A DNA stretch of 64,000 bases from JBGSPQ01 sp041738505 (GCA_041738505.1 JBGSPQ010000040.1:14695-78694), one strand, 5' to 3'. Positions 40,206 through 49,259 are shown, counted from the first letter of the stretch. Numbers and translations: made by a program. Notes: generated from the sequence alone by a model not told the origin.

Positions 40206-42362
40206 TTACGTGGTGCTGTCGGTTAAGTCGTAGGTGAGAATCAGGGAGTAGTCGCCGGGCAGTTGGTCGTAATCAATTTTAAGGTCAAAGTTGGTGTAAA
40301 GCGACATTTCGCCCACGCGCCCCGCCGTTGAAGCCAGAGTGCCGACCATTAAATCCAAAGGGTATCCTCCAAACTGGGAAACCTGCAGACTTGTGTGCGG
40401 GGCGCTCTGAAATCCCCACCCCGTTGTGTAGGTTGCCGGAGTGGAAATGTCGTCGGTGGTTTCGTCCACATAAAGAGGGGGCGAAACGGTTTTGGAGCCC
40501 GTGAAGTCGGTGCTGTAGTTAATGCCGCCCGCTTTGTTCGGGTCGGTTTCGTCAATTGTGGTTATCAGAAAGAGATTGCTCAAAGGGATAACGTTGGTGC
40601 CGTCCGTGAAAGTCCCCTGGGTTGTAACCTGAACTATAAATCCTCCCGTGTCTCTTTCGTCCAGAACCGTCAACAGATCGTCGGTGCCGGGCGGGTCGGG
40701 TACGGTTGAGTTGCTGCAGATGTTTGCCGGTGATGCCAGCGATGATGTGTTGTTGCAATGATGTGAGGTCGTTCCCGTTGTGATGGTTCCGAAGTTGAAT
40801 GATTCGGGAATGTTTGTGAATGTAAGCACGTAATTTGATATCTGTTGCGATCCGCAGAAAGATGATGAATTTGTTTCGGAGCAGATGCTGCCCACGGTGT
40901 CTTTAATGTATTGAGAGTGGATATCTGTGGTCGCTCCGGCGCCGGGTTGTCGCGCCCAGGCGATGACGGCGTCTCCGTTGCCCGCCGAGACCGCGGAGGG
41001 ACTTGCGTCCGTGTAGTTTGATGTTTGGTCGGTTTCAACCGCTTCCCCGCCGGTGGTCCAAAGAACGCTGCCCGCGCTGTTCAAATGTTGGGCGCGGATA
41101 TCGGTAAATGTTCCCTGATTGTCCACAAAAATGACAATGGCTCCGTTTGCACCGTTTGAAATGATTTTGTTATTGTTCTGGCTCTTGCTGTCGCCGGTGA
41201 TGGAAAGGGCTTTACCGTTCAGTATCCATCGTGAAATCAGGTCTCCGTCCACGCGCTGGGCATAGATGTCGGTGTAGGAACCGGAACGCGGATCGTCCCA
41301 GCTGATGATTACTCCCGATGGTGTGCCAAGGTTGTCGCTTACAAGATGTGGGCTTGTCTGTGATCCGGTTGAATTGCAGATTGATTTTCCCGTGCCGGCA
41401 ATATCCAGCGTGCCGGTACCGTCCACTCGTTGAAGATAAATATTATAATCGGAGCCGTTTTGTTCTTCAAAGGCAACATATGCTCCGCCGTTGCCGTCGG
41501 AAACCATGTCGTGATTGCCAATGTCGTAGGAAGCGGACTCAATTTCAGTCGGGGATGCCCAATCTTCCGTTGCGGTGTCAGGATCATATTTAACCGCGGT
41601 GATGATTTTTTTGATTCCGTCATCGGTTTCGTAACTTACAATTAAGCCGTTCGTTTCCGTCTGTATTATTTTTGCGTTGTAATCGTTGTCGCCGGTTGCC
41701 CCAAGAACAAGTGGCGGGTCAAAATCGCCGTCCAGCAAGCCGGTGGAAAGTACGTGTGTGAAATAAATGTCAAAATCCCCGCCGGAATCGTTTTCCCAAA
41801 GTACATATGCTCCGCCGGAACCATCGTCCAATAGAACGGGATTGATTGATTCGGTATCAAGTAAAATTCCGTTGGATGTCCAGACGGGGGCGCCGTCCGT
41901 ATCCAGTTTTTGAATATATACTTCTTCCGGAGTGTTCCTGGAATCGCCCCAGGCGATTATTGTTCCACCCGAATCCGAAGCCGTTATTGCTATTGCTCCG
42001 GCGAAGGGTTGGTTACCGGTGGTGGCGGAGACCGGCACTCCGTTTGAAGCCCACTGAATCACCCCGAGTGAATTTATTTTTTGCGCGTAAATGTCGTAGT
42101 CGGTCTCGTTGCGCGCGTCCGCCCATGTAATAACAAAATTTCCGTCGGTTGTTCGGACGATTTGTTGTGAGTCCTGATTTACGGGATTGGAAGAAATGTC
42201 TCCCGGCGCGTTGGCGATGATTACCCCATCGGTGTAAGGAGAATTCCATTGGAGAGCGCCGGCTGCACCGGCTATCAATGCGTTGATTGATGACAATATT
42301 AAAATCGACAGCAAGGCCGCCGTGATTTTAAGAGTTTTTTTTGCTCCCGCTTTATCTCCCAT
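40206..42362 (-). CDS. Secreted repeat protein with the same C-terminal module
   Basis: 718 residues. Signal-anchor or signal peptide at about residues 10-36 (TAALLSILILSSINALIAGAAGA). Residues about 50-490 consist of about eight repeats of 50 residues, of form (V/I)-x-W-x-D-x-R-x-x-x-x-x-D-I-Y-(A/I)-Q-(K/R)-(I/V/L)-(N/D)-x-x-G (WADARNETDYDIYAQKINSLG, WDDPRSGSYTDIYAQRVDGD), which looks like a beta-propeller. The C-terminal part (ESFNFGTITTG...DDLLTVLDERDTGGFIVQV...IPLSNLFLITT...LPGDYSLILTYDL) parallels the end of the downstream SBBP protein. First gene of the pair; ATG at 42362. Confidence 0.75.
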   Translation of the reverse strand: MGDKAGAKKTLKITAALLSILILSSINALIAGAAGALQWNSPYTDGVIIANAPGDISSNPVNQDSQQIVRTTDGNFVITWADARNETDYDIYAQKINSLGVIQWASNGVPVSATTGNQPFAGAIAITASDSGGTIIAWGDSRNTPEEVYIQKLDTDGAPVWTSNGILLDTESINPVLLDDGSGGAYVLWENDSGGDFDIYFTHVLSTGLLDGDFDPPLVLGATGDNDYNAKIIQTETNGLIVSYETDDGIKKIITAVKYDPDTATEDWASPTEIESASYDIGNHDMVSDGNGGAYVAFEEQNGSDYNIYLQRVDGTGTLDIAGTGKSICNSTGSQTSPHLVSDNLGTPSGVIISWDDPRSGSYTDIYAQRVDGDLISRWILNGKALSITGDSKSQNNNKIISNGANGAIVIFVDNQGTFTDIRAQHLNSAGSVLWTTGGEAVETDQTSNYTDASPSAVSAGNGDAVIAWARQPGAGATTDIHSQYIKDTVGSICSETNSSSFCGSQQISNYVLTFTNIPESFNFGTITTGTTSHHCNNTSSLASPANICSNSTVPDPPGTDDLLTVLDERDTGGFIVQVTTQGTFTDGTNVIPLSNLFLITTIDETDPNKAGGINYSTDFTGSKTVSPPLYVDETTDDISTPATYTTGWGFQSAPHTSLQVSQFGGYPLDLMVGTLASTAGRVGEMSLYTNFDLKIDYDQLPGDYSLILTYDLTDSTT

Positions 42363-42465
42363 CTGATATGCTTTTTTGTGTTTTTTTACCCTTATATTTT
42401 ACCTTTTTTTGTATTTTTTGTACAGAATAAAAGTATAAAATTGTCTCTTAATAAAGGGCTATTTG

Positions 42466-42495
42466 TTGAAAATTTTTGTGTAGTGATGTTAAATT
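42466..42495 (+). promoter_or_regulatory. Promoter of the 42524 gene
   Basis: TTGAAA (42466-42471), 18-nt spacer, TAAATT (42490-42495) with extended -10 TG at 42487-42488; leader of about 22 nt. Confidence 0.55.
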
Positions 42496-42523
42496 GACCG
42501 CAATTATCAATCAATAATATTGC

Positions 42524-43120
42524 ATGGGTAAAAATACAGCCGAATCAAAAAGTAATGATGGTGCAGGTAAAGAAGCGATTGCACAGGGGAAAAGAATATC
42601 GGGGATCAGGGCTAAATACGATGCGGATATGATGGGGAAAATTCGCGAACAAATAGATGTTTTCCGAAGAGAAAAGTTTGCTTCGGGATTTCCTCAGGCG
42701 ATAAATGTAGGTGAATCGGCCGGTAATGACGGTGGGGAATTTGAGACCGAAGCGGAAAAGGAAGCCAGAAGAGACGCGTTTGACTGCGAGTCTCCTCTTT
42801 TTAACGAGGAAAAAATGAAAGAGGTGATAACCAGAATTTGCGGTAAAATGTATTGGGATTTTCTGGAATCTGGTCATCCGTTGGCAAGATTCTGGGTGCA
42901 GTTAAGGAACGGTCTGGAGGTGATACCAAGGTCGGAATATGTTTATTATATCCAATCCATACTTGAGCGGGCGGTTGAAGATACGGCTGATTTGGGAAGC
43001 AGTAAAATGAAGGTGGAATTTATGAAAAAATACGGATTTGAAAGTGATTCGGAAGTGGAGGAATATTTGGTGACCATACTGGAAGAATCGGATGTTGAAA
43101 ATGTTATTGGTGTCGAGTAG
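42524..43120 (+). CDS. Hypothetical cytoplasmic protein
   Basis: 198 residues, not recognised. The N-terminal 75 residues are charged and Gly/Ser/Glu-rich with no hydrophobic segment, likely flexible. From residue 90 it is helical: MKEVITRICGKMYWDFLESGHPLARFWVQLRNGLEVIPRSEYVYYIQSILERAVEDT, ending in an acidic helix (EEYLVTILEESDVENVIG). The methyltransferase gene starts 9 nt downstream, so the two probably form an operon. No motif allows a functional call. Confidence 0.65.
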   Translation: MGKNTAESKSNDGAGKEAIAQGKRISGIRAKYDADMMGKIREQIDVFRREKFASGFPQAINVGESAGNDGGEFETEAEKEARRDAFDCESPLFNEEKMKEVITRICGKMYWDFLESGHPLARFWVQLRNGLEVIPRSEYVYYIQSILERAVEDTADLGSSKMKVEFMKKYGFESDSEVEEYLVTILEESDVENVIGVE

Positions 43121-43129
43121 AGTGGGTTC

Positions 43130-43678
43130 ATGTATTCCGCCGATTATTTAGAGACTTTGTTGTGGTTTTTTGCCGGGTTTTTTGTGTTTGTGGAGTTGCC
43201 GATTTTGCTGGCGGCTTTTTCCATGGCGCCGTGGCTGCCGACAAGGAAATCCGATTTGCCAAGGGTGAACGAATTGCTGAAATTGAAGAAAGGGGAGGTT
43301 TTTTATGATTTGGGGTGCGGGGACGGAAGGATTTGTCACTATGTGGCGGAGCGGAATCCGGAGGCTGATGTATGCGGTTTTGAGCTGGCGTATCCGTTGT
43401 TTTTATGGGCGCGTCTGATGCAGTTGTTTCGGCCGAAAAAAAATTTAAGGATTAAGCTTAAAAATGTTTTTAAACAGGATTTGTCGGGTGCCGATGTGAT
43501 TTATTTTTTCGGTTTGCGGAAGACTTTGAATAAAAGGTTGAAGAAAAAATTTGAAAGGGAGCTTAAAAAGGGGACGCGTGTTTTTGTGTATGATGATGAA
43601 ATTGAAGGATGGGAAAAGCTTGGTGTGAACCGGCCCACTCATGATGATGTACCGATTTACATTTATGCAAAGTCCTGA
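43130..43678 (+). CDS. Membrane-anchored class I SAM-dependent methyltransferase
   Basis: 182 residues. A membrane segment at residues 8-32 (LLWFFAGFFVFVELPILLAAFSM) tethers a small Rossmann domain: motif I VFYDLGCGDGRICHYVAE (about 57-74), motif II around VCGFELAYP with the acidic residue Glu, and motif IV-like SGADVIYFFGLRKTLNKRLKKKFERELKKGTRVFVYD. The domain is short and lacks a substrate-binding insert. Similar anchored proteins occur widely in CPR genomes; substrate unknown. Ends in a hairpin terminator. Confidence 0.8.
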   Translation: MYSADYLETLLWFFAGFFVFVELPILLAAFSMAPWLPTRKSDLPRVNELLKLKKGEVFYDLGCGDGRICHYVAERNPEADVCGFELAYPLFLWARLMQLFRPKKNLRIKLKNVFKQDLSGADVIYFFGLRKTLNKRLKKKFERELKKGTRVFVYDDEIEGWEKLGVNRPTHDDVPIYIYAKS

Positions 43679-43683
43679 AATAA

Positions 43684-43710
43684 AATAACCTTCGATATAC
43701 GAAGGTTATT
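43684..43710. terminator. Terminator between convergent genes
   Basis: Perfect 11-bp stem AATAACCTTCG/CGAAGGTTATT with loop ATATA, 3 nt after the methyltransferase stop. On the minus strand it is followed by TTATTTC, so it may serve the UDP-sugar dehydrogenase side better. Confidence 0.7.
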
Positions 43711-43865
43711 AAGTCGAAATGATGTCCACTTATGCCCTTGTAAACCTTCTCCCTGAATGTTTCATCATTTGCATGCTCAGCAAAGATGAATATATATTTT
43801 TATAGGGGAGGTCGTGGGGGACAAAGTTTTCATCACGGGTATATAATACCTTTTGAATAAATTTT

Positions 43866-45182
43866 TCAAGTCCCAAGGATTTTTAGGCCGCTTTTTTCGC
43901 CTTTGGACTGATCCAGGACGTTTCTGCCGTCAAAAATCAGGAATCCTTTCATTACGGATTTGAGTTTTTTGAAGTCGGGGTTTATGAATTCGTGCCATTC
44001 GGTTAAAAGGACAAGTGCGTTGGAACTTTGGGCGGAGGCGTATTTGTCGGTGAAATATTTTATTTTTGCCGATGGACGGAAGTTTTTTTTTGCATTGGAA
44101 TTGGCCGCGGGATCGTATAAATGCAGTGTATGACCGGCTTTATTTAGAGTTTTTATTATTTCCACCGCGGGGCTGTCGCGCAGGTCGTCGGTTTCGGGCT
44201 TGTAGGCCAAGCCCCAGATTGCTATTTTGCAGGGTTTTTCACCGTATGTTTTTTTTAGTTCGGCGGTGATTTTTCTGATTAAATTTTTCCGCCGGTTTGA
44301 ATTGACGGCGGAAACTTGTTCCAAAATTCGAAAGGGAAGATGTGCATTTTTACCGATTGAAATCAGACTTTTTATGTCTTTGGAAAGACATCCTCCTCCG
44401 TAGCCAACTCCGGATTGCAGATACGTTGGTCCGATTCTGGAATCCAATCCGATGGCTTTGGAAACATCTTTGATGTTGATGCCGGTTTTTTGGCAATAGC
44501 CGGCAATTTCATTGATGAAAGAAATTTTGGTGGCGATGAAAGCGTTGGCGGCGTATTTGACCAGTTCGGCGGTTTTGATGTCCGTGAAAATTGTCGGAAT
44601 TTTCCTTCGCATAAAGGGGGCGTATAAATCTTTCATGATTTGCGCGGAGCCTTTGTTTTCGGTTCCTATGATTATTCTTTCGGGTTCCATAAAATCTTTT
44701 ACCGCCGTTCCCTGACGAAGGAATTCCGGGTTGGAGACTATATCAAAATCTTTTTGAGTGTGATTTTTAGTTATAGAAGAAATGATTTTTCGGCATTCCG
44801 CACCGGTGCCCACGGGGACGGTGGATTTGTTGACGAAGATTTTCGGTTCACTTAAGTTTTTCGCGAAGAGGAGCGCCACTTTATAAGTTTCCTTTAAATC
44901 GGGTAGGCCTTTTTTATTGAGTGGTGTTCCCACGCAGTTGAAAACAATGTCGCTTTTTTTAACGGCGTCAGCGCCGTTTGTTTGAAAATCCAGCCGATTT
45001 TTTTTTACATTTTTTGAGATGAGCTCTTTTAGTCCGGGTTCATGGATGGGACAGGATAGCCGTTTTAATTGCGCTATTTTGGCCTTGTTCCGGTCAACGC
45101 AAATGACCTTGTTTCCGAGTTCGGCAAAACAGGTCCCGGTCACGAGACCGACGTATCCTGTACCAATAATCGCGATTTTCAA
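43866..45182 (-). CDS. UDP-glucose/GDP-mannose dehydrogenase family
   Basis: 438 residues. Oxidises a nucleotide sugar twice at C6 to a uronic acid with NAD. N-terminal Rossmann domain MKIAIIGTGYVGLVTGTCFAELG; FVNKSTVPVGTG; the helical linker VKYAANAFIATKISFINEIA; the catalytic loop GVGYGGGCLSKD with nucleophile Cys265; and a C-terminal domain with WGLAYKPETDDLRDSPA. In the catalytic loop the usual Pro before Lys-Asp is Ser. The gene is first read from shikimate kinase: its ATG overlaps the kinase stop (ATGA). Product likely feeds a uronic-acid-containing surface glycan; UDP-glucose is the commonest substrate but is not proven. Confidence 0.93.
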   Translation of the reverse strand: MKIAIIGTGYVGLVTGTCFAELGNKVICVDRNKAKIAQLKRLSCPIHEPGLKELISKNVKKNRLDFQTNGADAVKKSDIVFNCVGTPLNKKGLPDLKETYKVALLFAKNLSEPKIFVNKSTVPVGTGAECRKIISSITKNHTQKDFDIVSNPEFLRQGTAVKDFMEPERIIIGTENKGSAQIMKDLYAPFMRRKIPTIFTDIKTAELVKYAANAFIATKISFINEIAGYCQKTGINIKDVSKAIGLDSRIGPTYLQSGVGYGGGCLSKDIKSLISIGKNAHLPFRILEQVSAVNSNRRKNLIRKITAELKKTYGEKPCKIAIWGLAYKPETDDLRDSPAVEIIKTLNKAGHTLHLYDPAANSNAKKNFRPSAKIKYFTDKYASAQSSNALVLLTEWHEFINPDFKKLKSVMKGFLIFDGRNVLDQSKGEKSGLKILGT

Positions 45183-45835
45183 GCGGATGTAGTATTAAAA
45201 AATTCCAGTATTTCTTCCACGCAATTGTCCAATGTGCATTTGCCCGTGTCTATCACTTTGTCGGTGAGCGCGGCGTAAAGCGGTTTTCTAAGCACCAGGT
45301 GATCCATGGAGTTTTTGATGATTTCGTCGGTAACCAGTTCTTTTTGTTTTTTGGGATTGCCTTCGTATTTTTTTAGTTCCTCTTCCAGTCGTGCGGCTGA
45401 TTCTTTGTCCAACGGGGGGCGCGTGGGCTCGGCGGAGGCCATTTCAAATTCGCGCATGCGCTCTTCCAGAATGTTTTCATCGGCGGTTAAAAGTACGGTG
45501 AGGGTTTCCGTTCGGTCTTTAAACAGCGCGGCGTTCAATTCACCAAACGGTTTACCCGATTGCGGCTGTACTAAATCGGTAACGGGGGCTCCCCCTCCCA
45601 CACTTACAATCAAATTTCGCTTGTGCAGAAGTTCCATCAATACATTGTGTTCCAGTTGGCGGAATTCCAGCCAGGAAGTGCCGTTTTTGGTTAGTGTGTT
45701 GATGCTGGTTCCGGATTTTTCTTTGATCAATTCATCGGTATCCAGAAATTCCCAGCCCAGTTTTTGAGCTAACCGTTTGCCGATGGTGCTCTTGCCTGTG
45801 GCGCGGAAGCCGATTAAAAATATTGAATGATACAT
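45179..45835 (-). CDS. aroK: Shikimate kinase-like protein
   Basis: 218 residues, about 40 longer than typical AroK. P-loop GFRATGKSTIGKRLA (residues 9-23); DTDELI (Mg and shikimate binding, about 32-37); FRQLEHNVL with the shikimate-binding Arg and Glu; and VSVGGGAPV. The lid region carries an extra charged insertion (about 120-165, ERMREFEMASAEPTRPPLDKESAARLEEELKKYEG), where AroK has a short lid with 'RPLL'. The core is sound, but no other shikimate-pathway gene is here, so a related small-molecule kinase is possible. Upstream gene of a coupled pair with the UDP-sugar dehydrogenase. Confidence 0.8.
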   Translation of the reverse strand: MYHSIFLIGFRATGKSTIGKRLAQKLGWEFLDTDELIKEKSGTSINTLTKNGTSWLEFRQLEHNVLMELLHKRNLIVSVGGGAPVTDLVQPQSGKPFGELNAALFKDRTETLTVLLTADENILEERMREFEMASAEPTRPPLDKESAARLEEELKKYEGNPKKQKELVTDEIIKNSMDHLVLRKPLYAALTDKVIDTGKCTLDNCVEEILEFFNTTSA

Positions 45836-45983
45836 CCGGATTGATTGGGAAAACGTCCGCAGTATATTTTATTTTGTACTTGCAAGTCTACGTTTTTTAC
45901 TCGTGCTGCCATTGAAAGTATTACATGCCATGAAATGTGGTATATTTGGATATGTTAAAACAATAATCCTTTTTCATAGCGAT

Positions 45984-47108
45984 ATGCCTAAAAAACTTAT
46001 TAAAGAAGTTGAATCCATGGAGTCTCTTTTGAAGCAGGGGAATGTTTTTTTGAATCTTACAATCCAAAGTCTGGATTTAAGAAAAATGGATATTGACTGG
46101 TCAAAGGTTCAACTCGCGAACACTACTTTTCTGGGTTGCGAAATGTCAAAAGAGACCGAGCTGATTTTGAAACAGAAAGGCGCAATTTTGTATCCAAAGA
46201 TTGTGGGGCTTCCTTTTAATCCTTACAGGAGGTCACTTTATAACTGGCATGAACTTATGGACGGGTATGATCCGGATCCGGAAAAAGACGGCAGTCTTGA
46301 TTTTAAGATTTATAACCATTTTCAGTATTTTAGAAACGAGATGGATATTAATGAGAGTCTGGCGGAAAGGATTCATGATCATGCAATTGATGATGCCATT
46401 AATGATATTTTGAAATTTGATGATACCGGAATGACTGAAAGAAAGTGTGTTGCGGTTATGGGAGGACATGGGATTCTTAGAACCGATCCCTCTTTTGAAA
46501 AGATAGCCGTTTTGACCAAAAGTCTGACTGAAGCCGGTTATTTTATTTTATCGGGAGGGGGGCCGGGGATTATGGAAGCGGCCAATATGGGGGCTTACTT
46601 CGCGGGGAAAAACGAGGATGATTTGATCAAAGCCATTGCCTTTTTAAAGACTTCTCCCGGGTTTAGGGATGAAGGATTTGTTTTAAAGGCCAAGCAAGTA
46701 ATTGAGCAATATCCCGAAGGAGCGGAAAATCTGGCAATTCCCACTTGGTTTTACGGTCATGAGCCTTCCAATTTGTTTGCCACTCATATCGCTAAGTATT
46801 TTTCCAACGCGATCCGCGAGGATAAATTGCTTTCCGCGGCTCTGTACGGAATCATTTATGCTCCAGGCAGTGCGGGCACCATCCAGGAGATTTTTGCGGA
46901 CGCCACGCAGAATCATTATGAGACTTTCGGATATGTAAGTCCGATGATATTTTTCGGCAAGGATTTTTGGAGTGTGGATTCGCATATTTACCAGGCGTTG
47001 GAACATCTTTCGGAAGGGCATAAATATCATGAAATGCTTGCCATTTCGGATGATGTGGACGAAGTGGCAAAATTCATAAAAGAGCATCCGCCGGTGAAAG
47101 CGGGCTGA
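45984..47108 (+). CDS. LOG-family (lysine-decarboxylase-like) Rossmann protein
   Basis: 374 residues from the ATG at 45984; an upstream in-frame start would add 27 residues without conserved features. The C-terminal two-thirds is a LOG/PpnN-type fold: VAVMGGHGILRTDP, FILSGGGPGIMEAANMGAYFAG and IIYAPGSAGTIQEIFADATQN (the usual PGGxGTxxE, here PGSAGT-IQE). Such enzymes cleave nucleoside monophosphates to base and ribose 5-phosphate. The N-terminal 60 residues (NLTIQSLDLRKMDIDWSKVQLANTTFLGCEM) resemble a few pentapeptide-type turns, an unusual extension. Substrate (cytokinin-type or purine nucleotide) cannot be told. Confidence 0.82.
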   Translation: MPKKLIKEVESMESLLKQGNVFLNLTIQSLDLRKMDIDWSKVQLANTTFLGCEMSKETELILKQKGAILYPKIVGLPFNPYRRSLYNWHELMDGYDPDPEKDGSLDFKIYNHFQYFRNEMDINESLAERIHDHAIDDAINDILKFDDTGMTERKCVAVMGGHGILRTDPSFEKIAVLTKSLTEAGYFILSGGGPGIMEAANMGAYFAGKNEDDLIKAIAFLKTSPGFRDEGFVLKAKQVIEQYPEGAENLAIPTWFYGHEPSNLFATHIAKYFSNAIREDKLLSAALYGIIYAPGSAGTIQEIFADATQNHYETFGYVSPMIFFGKDFWSVDSHIYQALEHLSEGHKYHEMLAISDDVDEVAKFIKEHPPVKAG

Positions 47109-47136
47109 TGAATGATGTTTTTATTGATTGGAATAT

Positions 47137-47811
47137 ATGAAAATTATGAGTGGTTTTTGGAAAAAAATTTTGGTTACGGCGGGCGTTGCGTCTTTTGTGC
47201 TGTTGTTGTTTGTGTTGCTGGCGAACACAGTGGTGGTTTCCACCGGATCGGATTATGCTTATGTAGAGGTGCAGGATGTGCCCGAGTCACAGGCCGCTCT
47301 GATTTTGGGGGCGAGAGTTTTTGACGACGGCAGATTGAGTAAAATGATGCAGGACAGGGCGGATTCGGCTTTGGAACTGTATGAAACCGGGAAAGTCGGC
47401 AGGCTGATTATGAGCGGGGATCACGGGACAACGACTTATGACGAGGTCAATACGGTCAAGGATTATCTGCTGGAAAAGGGGGTTAAGCCGGAGGATCTGT
47501 TTTTGGATCATGCCGGATTTGACACTTATGACAGCCTTTATCGCGCGCGGGATATCTTTGGGGTGAAGTCGCTGATTGTGGTGACGCAAAAATTCCATCT
47601 GTCGCGGGCGTTGTACATAGGCCGTTCTTTGGGGATGGAGGTTTACGGTTACGCGGCGGACAGGCGTGAATATCAGGGCATGTTTTGGAACGAGTTGCGG
47701 GAATCTTTGGCACGATCAAAGGCTTTGCTGGATGTGATGTCCGGGGCTAAACCAAAGTTTCTGGGAGAGATGATTCCGATAGAAGGGGACAGCAGTTTGA
47801 GCTGGGATTAG
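47137..47811 (+). CDS. SanA/ElyC-like DUF218 membrane protein
   Basis: 224 residues from the ATG at 47137. Membrane segment at residues about 10-30 (ILVTAGVASFVLLLFVLLANTVVV), then a DUF218 domain outside the membrane: AALILGARVFDDGRLSKMMQDRADSALELYETGKVGRLIMSGDHG, TYDEVNTVKDYLLEKGV, LDHAGFDTYDSLYRARDIFGV and VTQKFHLSRALYIGRSLG. This is the SanA pattern (E. coli vancomycin high-temperature exclusion protein). DUF218 proteins act in envelope integrity and are thought to handle lipid-linked glycan precursors. 28 nt behind the LOG gene. Confidence 0.88.
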   Translation: MKIMSGFWKKILVTAGVASFVLLLFVLLANTVVVSTGSDYAYVEVQDVPESQAALILGARVFDDGRLSKMMQDRADSALELYETGKVGRLIMSGDHGTTTYDEVNTVKDYLLEKGVKPEDLFLDHAGFDTYDSLYRARDIFGVKSLIVVTQKFHLSRALYIGRSLGMEVYGYAADRREYQGMFWNELRESLARSKALLDVMSGAKPKFLGEMIPIEGDSSLSWD

Positions 47812-47862
47812 GGGGAGATTGACGGATTTTTGTGTATCCTTTTTTTAGGTATGCATTAGATA

Positions 47863-47891
47863 TTGAATTTATTCATGGAAAAGTGGATAAT
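47863..47891 (+). promoter_or_regulatory. Promoter of the VOC gene pair
   Basis: TTGAAT (47863-47868), 17-nt spacer, GATAAT (47886-47891); leader of about 15 nt to the ATG at 47913. Confidence 0.6.
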
Positions 47892-47912
47892 GACAAATCT
47901 TAAAAAATTTAT

Positions 47913-48797
47913 ATGCAAAAAATATCTTCACATTTGTGGTTTGATAAGGAAGCCAAAGAGGCGGCGGCTTTTTATACTTCTCTGTTTGATAATTCGAAAA
48001 TAAAATCAACGTGGGTGCTCCATAACACACCTTCGGGTGATGTTGACTGGCTTACGATAGTTCTTGCCGGAATGGAATTTACCTTTATCAACGCCGGGCC
48101 GGTTTTTAAATTCAATCCGTCCGTTTCTTATCTGGTCGCATGCAAAACGGAGAAAGAGGTTGATAATCTGTGGAAGGCTTTTTCGAAAGGAGGGACTCCG
48201 TTAATGGATTTGGGTGCATACCCCTTTAGCAAAAAATATGGATGGATACAGGACAGGTACGGGCTTTCCTGGCAAATAATGTTTATGGGGGACAGGAAAG
48301 TGACGCAAAAAATCATACCCACGCTGATGTTTGTGGGGAAGGTATGCGGTAAGGCGGAAGAAGCGATGAACTTTTACGCTTCGGTATTTAAGGATGCGAA
48401 AATCGGTGAAATCATGCGTTATGAGAAAGGTGAGAAACCCGACAAACCCGGAACCATCAAGCATGCGGAGTTTACACTTGAGGGTGTTAAATTTGCGGCC
48501 ATGGATAGCGCTTATGAACATGATTTTATGTTTAATGAAGCAATCTCTTTTGTTGTTTACTGTGAAACACAAAAGGAAATTGACTACTTCTGGGAAAAAC
48601 TTTCCGCGGTTCCGGAGTCTGAACAATGCGGCTGGCTTAAAGATAAATACGGATTTTCATGGCAGATAGTGCCGAATGTTATGGATGATATGATGAAAAA
48701 AGGTGATGAACGGAAAATCGCGCGGCTTACGGAGGCTTTTCTTAAAATGAAAAAGTTTGATATTGCCGCGCTAAAAAAAGTTTATGACAGTAATTAA
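47913..48797 (+). CDS. Double VOC (PhnB/3-dmu-9_3-mt-like) protein
   Basis: 294 residues made of two vicinal-oxygen-chelate units of about 130 residues. Unit 1: ISSHLWFDKEAKEAAAFYTSLFDNSKI...DRYGLSWQI; unit 2: IIPTLMFVGKVCGKAEEAMNFYASVFKDAKI...DKYGFSWQIVP. The repeated 'A..FY.S.F..' and 'D.YG.SWQI' ends define the PhnB-like subgroup. A C-terminal helix (KIARLTEAFLKMKKFDIAALKKVYDS) is typical. These often act as metal-dependent glyoxalase- or bleomycin-resistance-like binders, but the reactions of most are unknown. A related single-unit gene follows after 27 nt. Confidence 0.85.
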   Translation: MQKISSHLWFDKEAKEAAAFYTSLFDNSKIKSTWVLHNTPSGDVDWLTIVLAGMEFTFINAGPVFKFNPSVSYLVACKTEKEVDNLWKAFSKGGTPLMDLGAYPFSKKYGWIQDRYGLSWQIMFMGDRKVTQKIIPTLMFVGKVCGKAEEAMNFYASVFKDAKIGEIMRYEKGEKPDKPGTIKHAEFTLEGVKFAAMDSAYEHDFMFNEAISFVVYCETQKEIDYFWEKLSAVPESEQCGWLKDKYGFSWQIVPNVMDDMMKKGDERKIARLTEAFLKMKKFDIAALKKVYDSN

Positions 48798-48824
48798 AAA
48801 TTATTATTCCTAACCAATTTTTTT

Positions 48825-49259
48825 ATGATTAAATTGAATCCTTATCTGAATTTTGACGGTAATACCGAAGAGGCTTTTCTCTTTTATAAGAGCGTTTTCG
48901 GGGGAGAATTCACTTCTTTGGTTCGGTTTAAAGATATGCCCATGGAGGGGGTGGAAATCCCAAAGCAGGATGCAAATAAAATCATGCATGTCGGTCTGCC
49001 GATTGGCGGTGATCAGGTTTTAATGGCGACCGATACGCTGAAATCGCTCGGCCAAAATTTGTTAAAAGGTAACAATTCTAATATTTCCATCAATACCGAT
49101 GATAAGAAAGAGGCGGACAAAATTTTTGCCGCGCTTTCATCGGGGGGGAAAGTGGAAATGGAATTGGCGGATCAGCCCTGGGGTGATTATTACGGCGGTT
49201 TCACGGATAAGTTTGGTGTCAAATGGATGGTCAGTTATACGTATCCAAAGGAAAAATAA
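48825..49259 (+). CDS. Single VOC-domain protein (PhnB-like)
   Basis: 144 residues. LNPYLNFDGNTEEAFLFYKSVFGGEF at the start and DQPWGDYYGGFTDKFGVKWMVSYTYP at the end give the PhnB-like VOC form. The 'NP YLNFDGNT.EAF.FY...FGG' start is that of the group annotated as glyoxalase/bleomycin resistance/PhnB. Probably a dimer with metal bound between strands. Same transcript as the two-domain VOC gene. Confidence 0.87.
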   Translation: MIKLNPYLNFDGNTEEAFLFYKSVFGGEFTSLVRFKDMPMEGVEIPKQDANKIMHVGLPIGGDQVLMATDTLKSLGQNLLKGNNSNISINTDDKKEADKIFAALSSGGKVEMELADQPWGDYYGGFTDKFGVKWMVSYTYPKEK

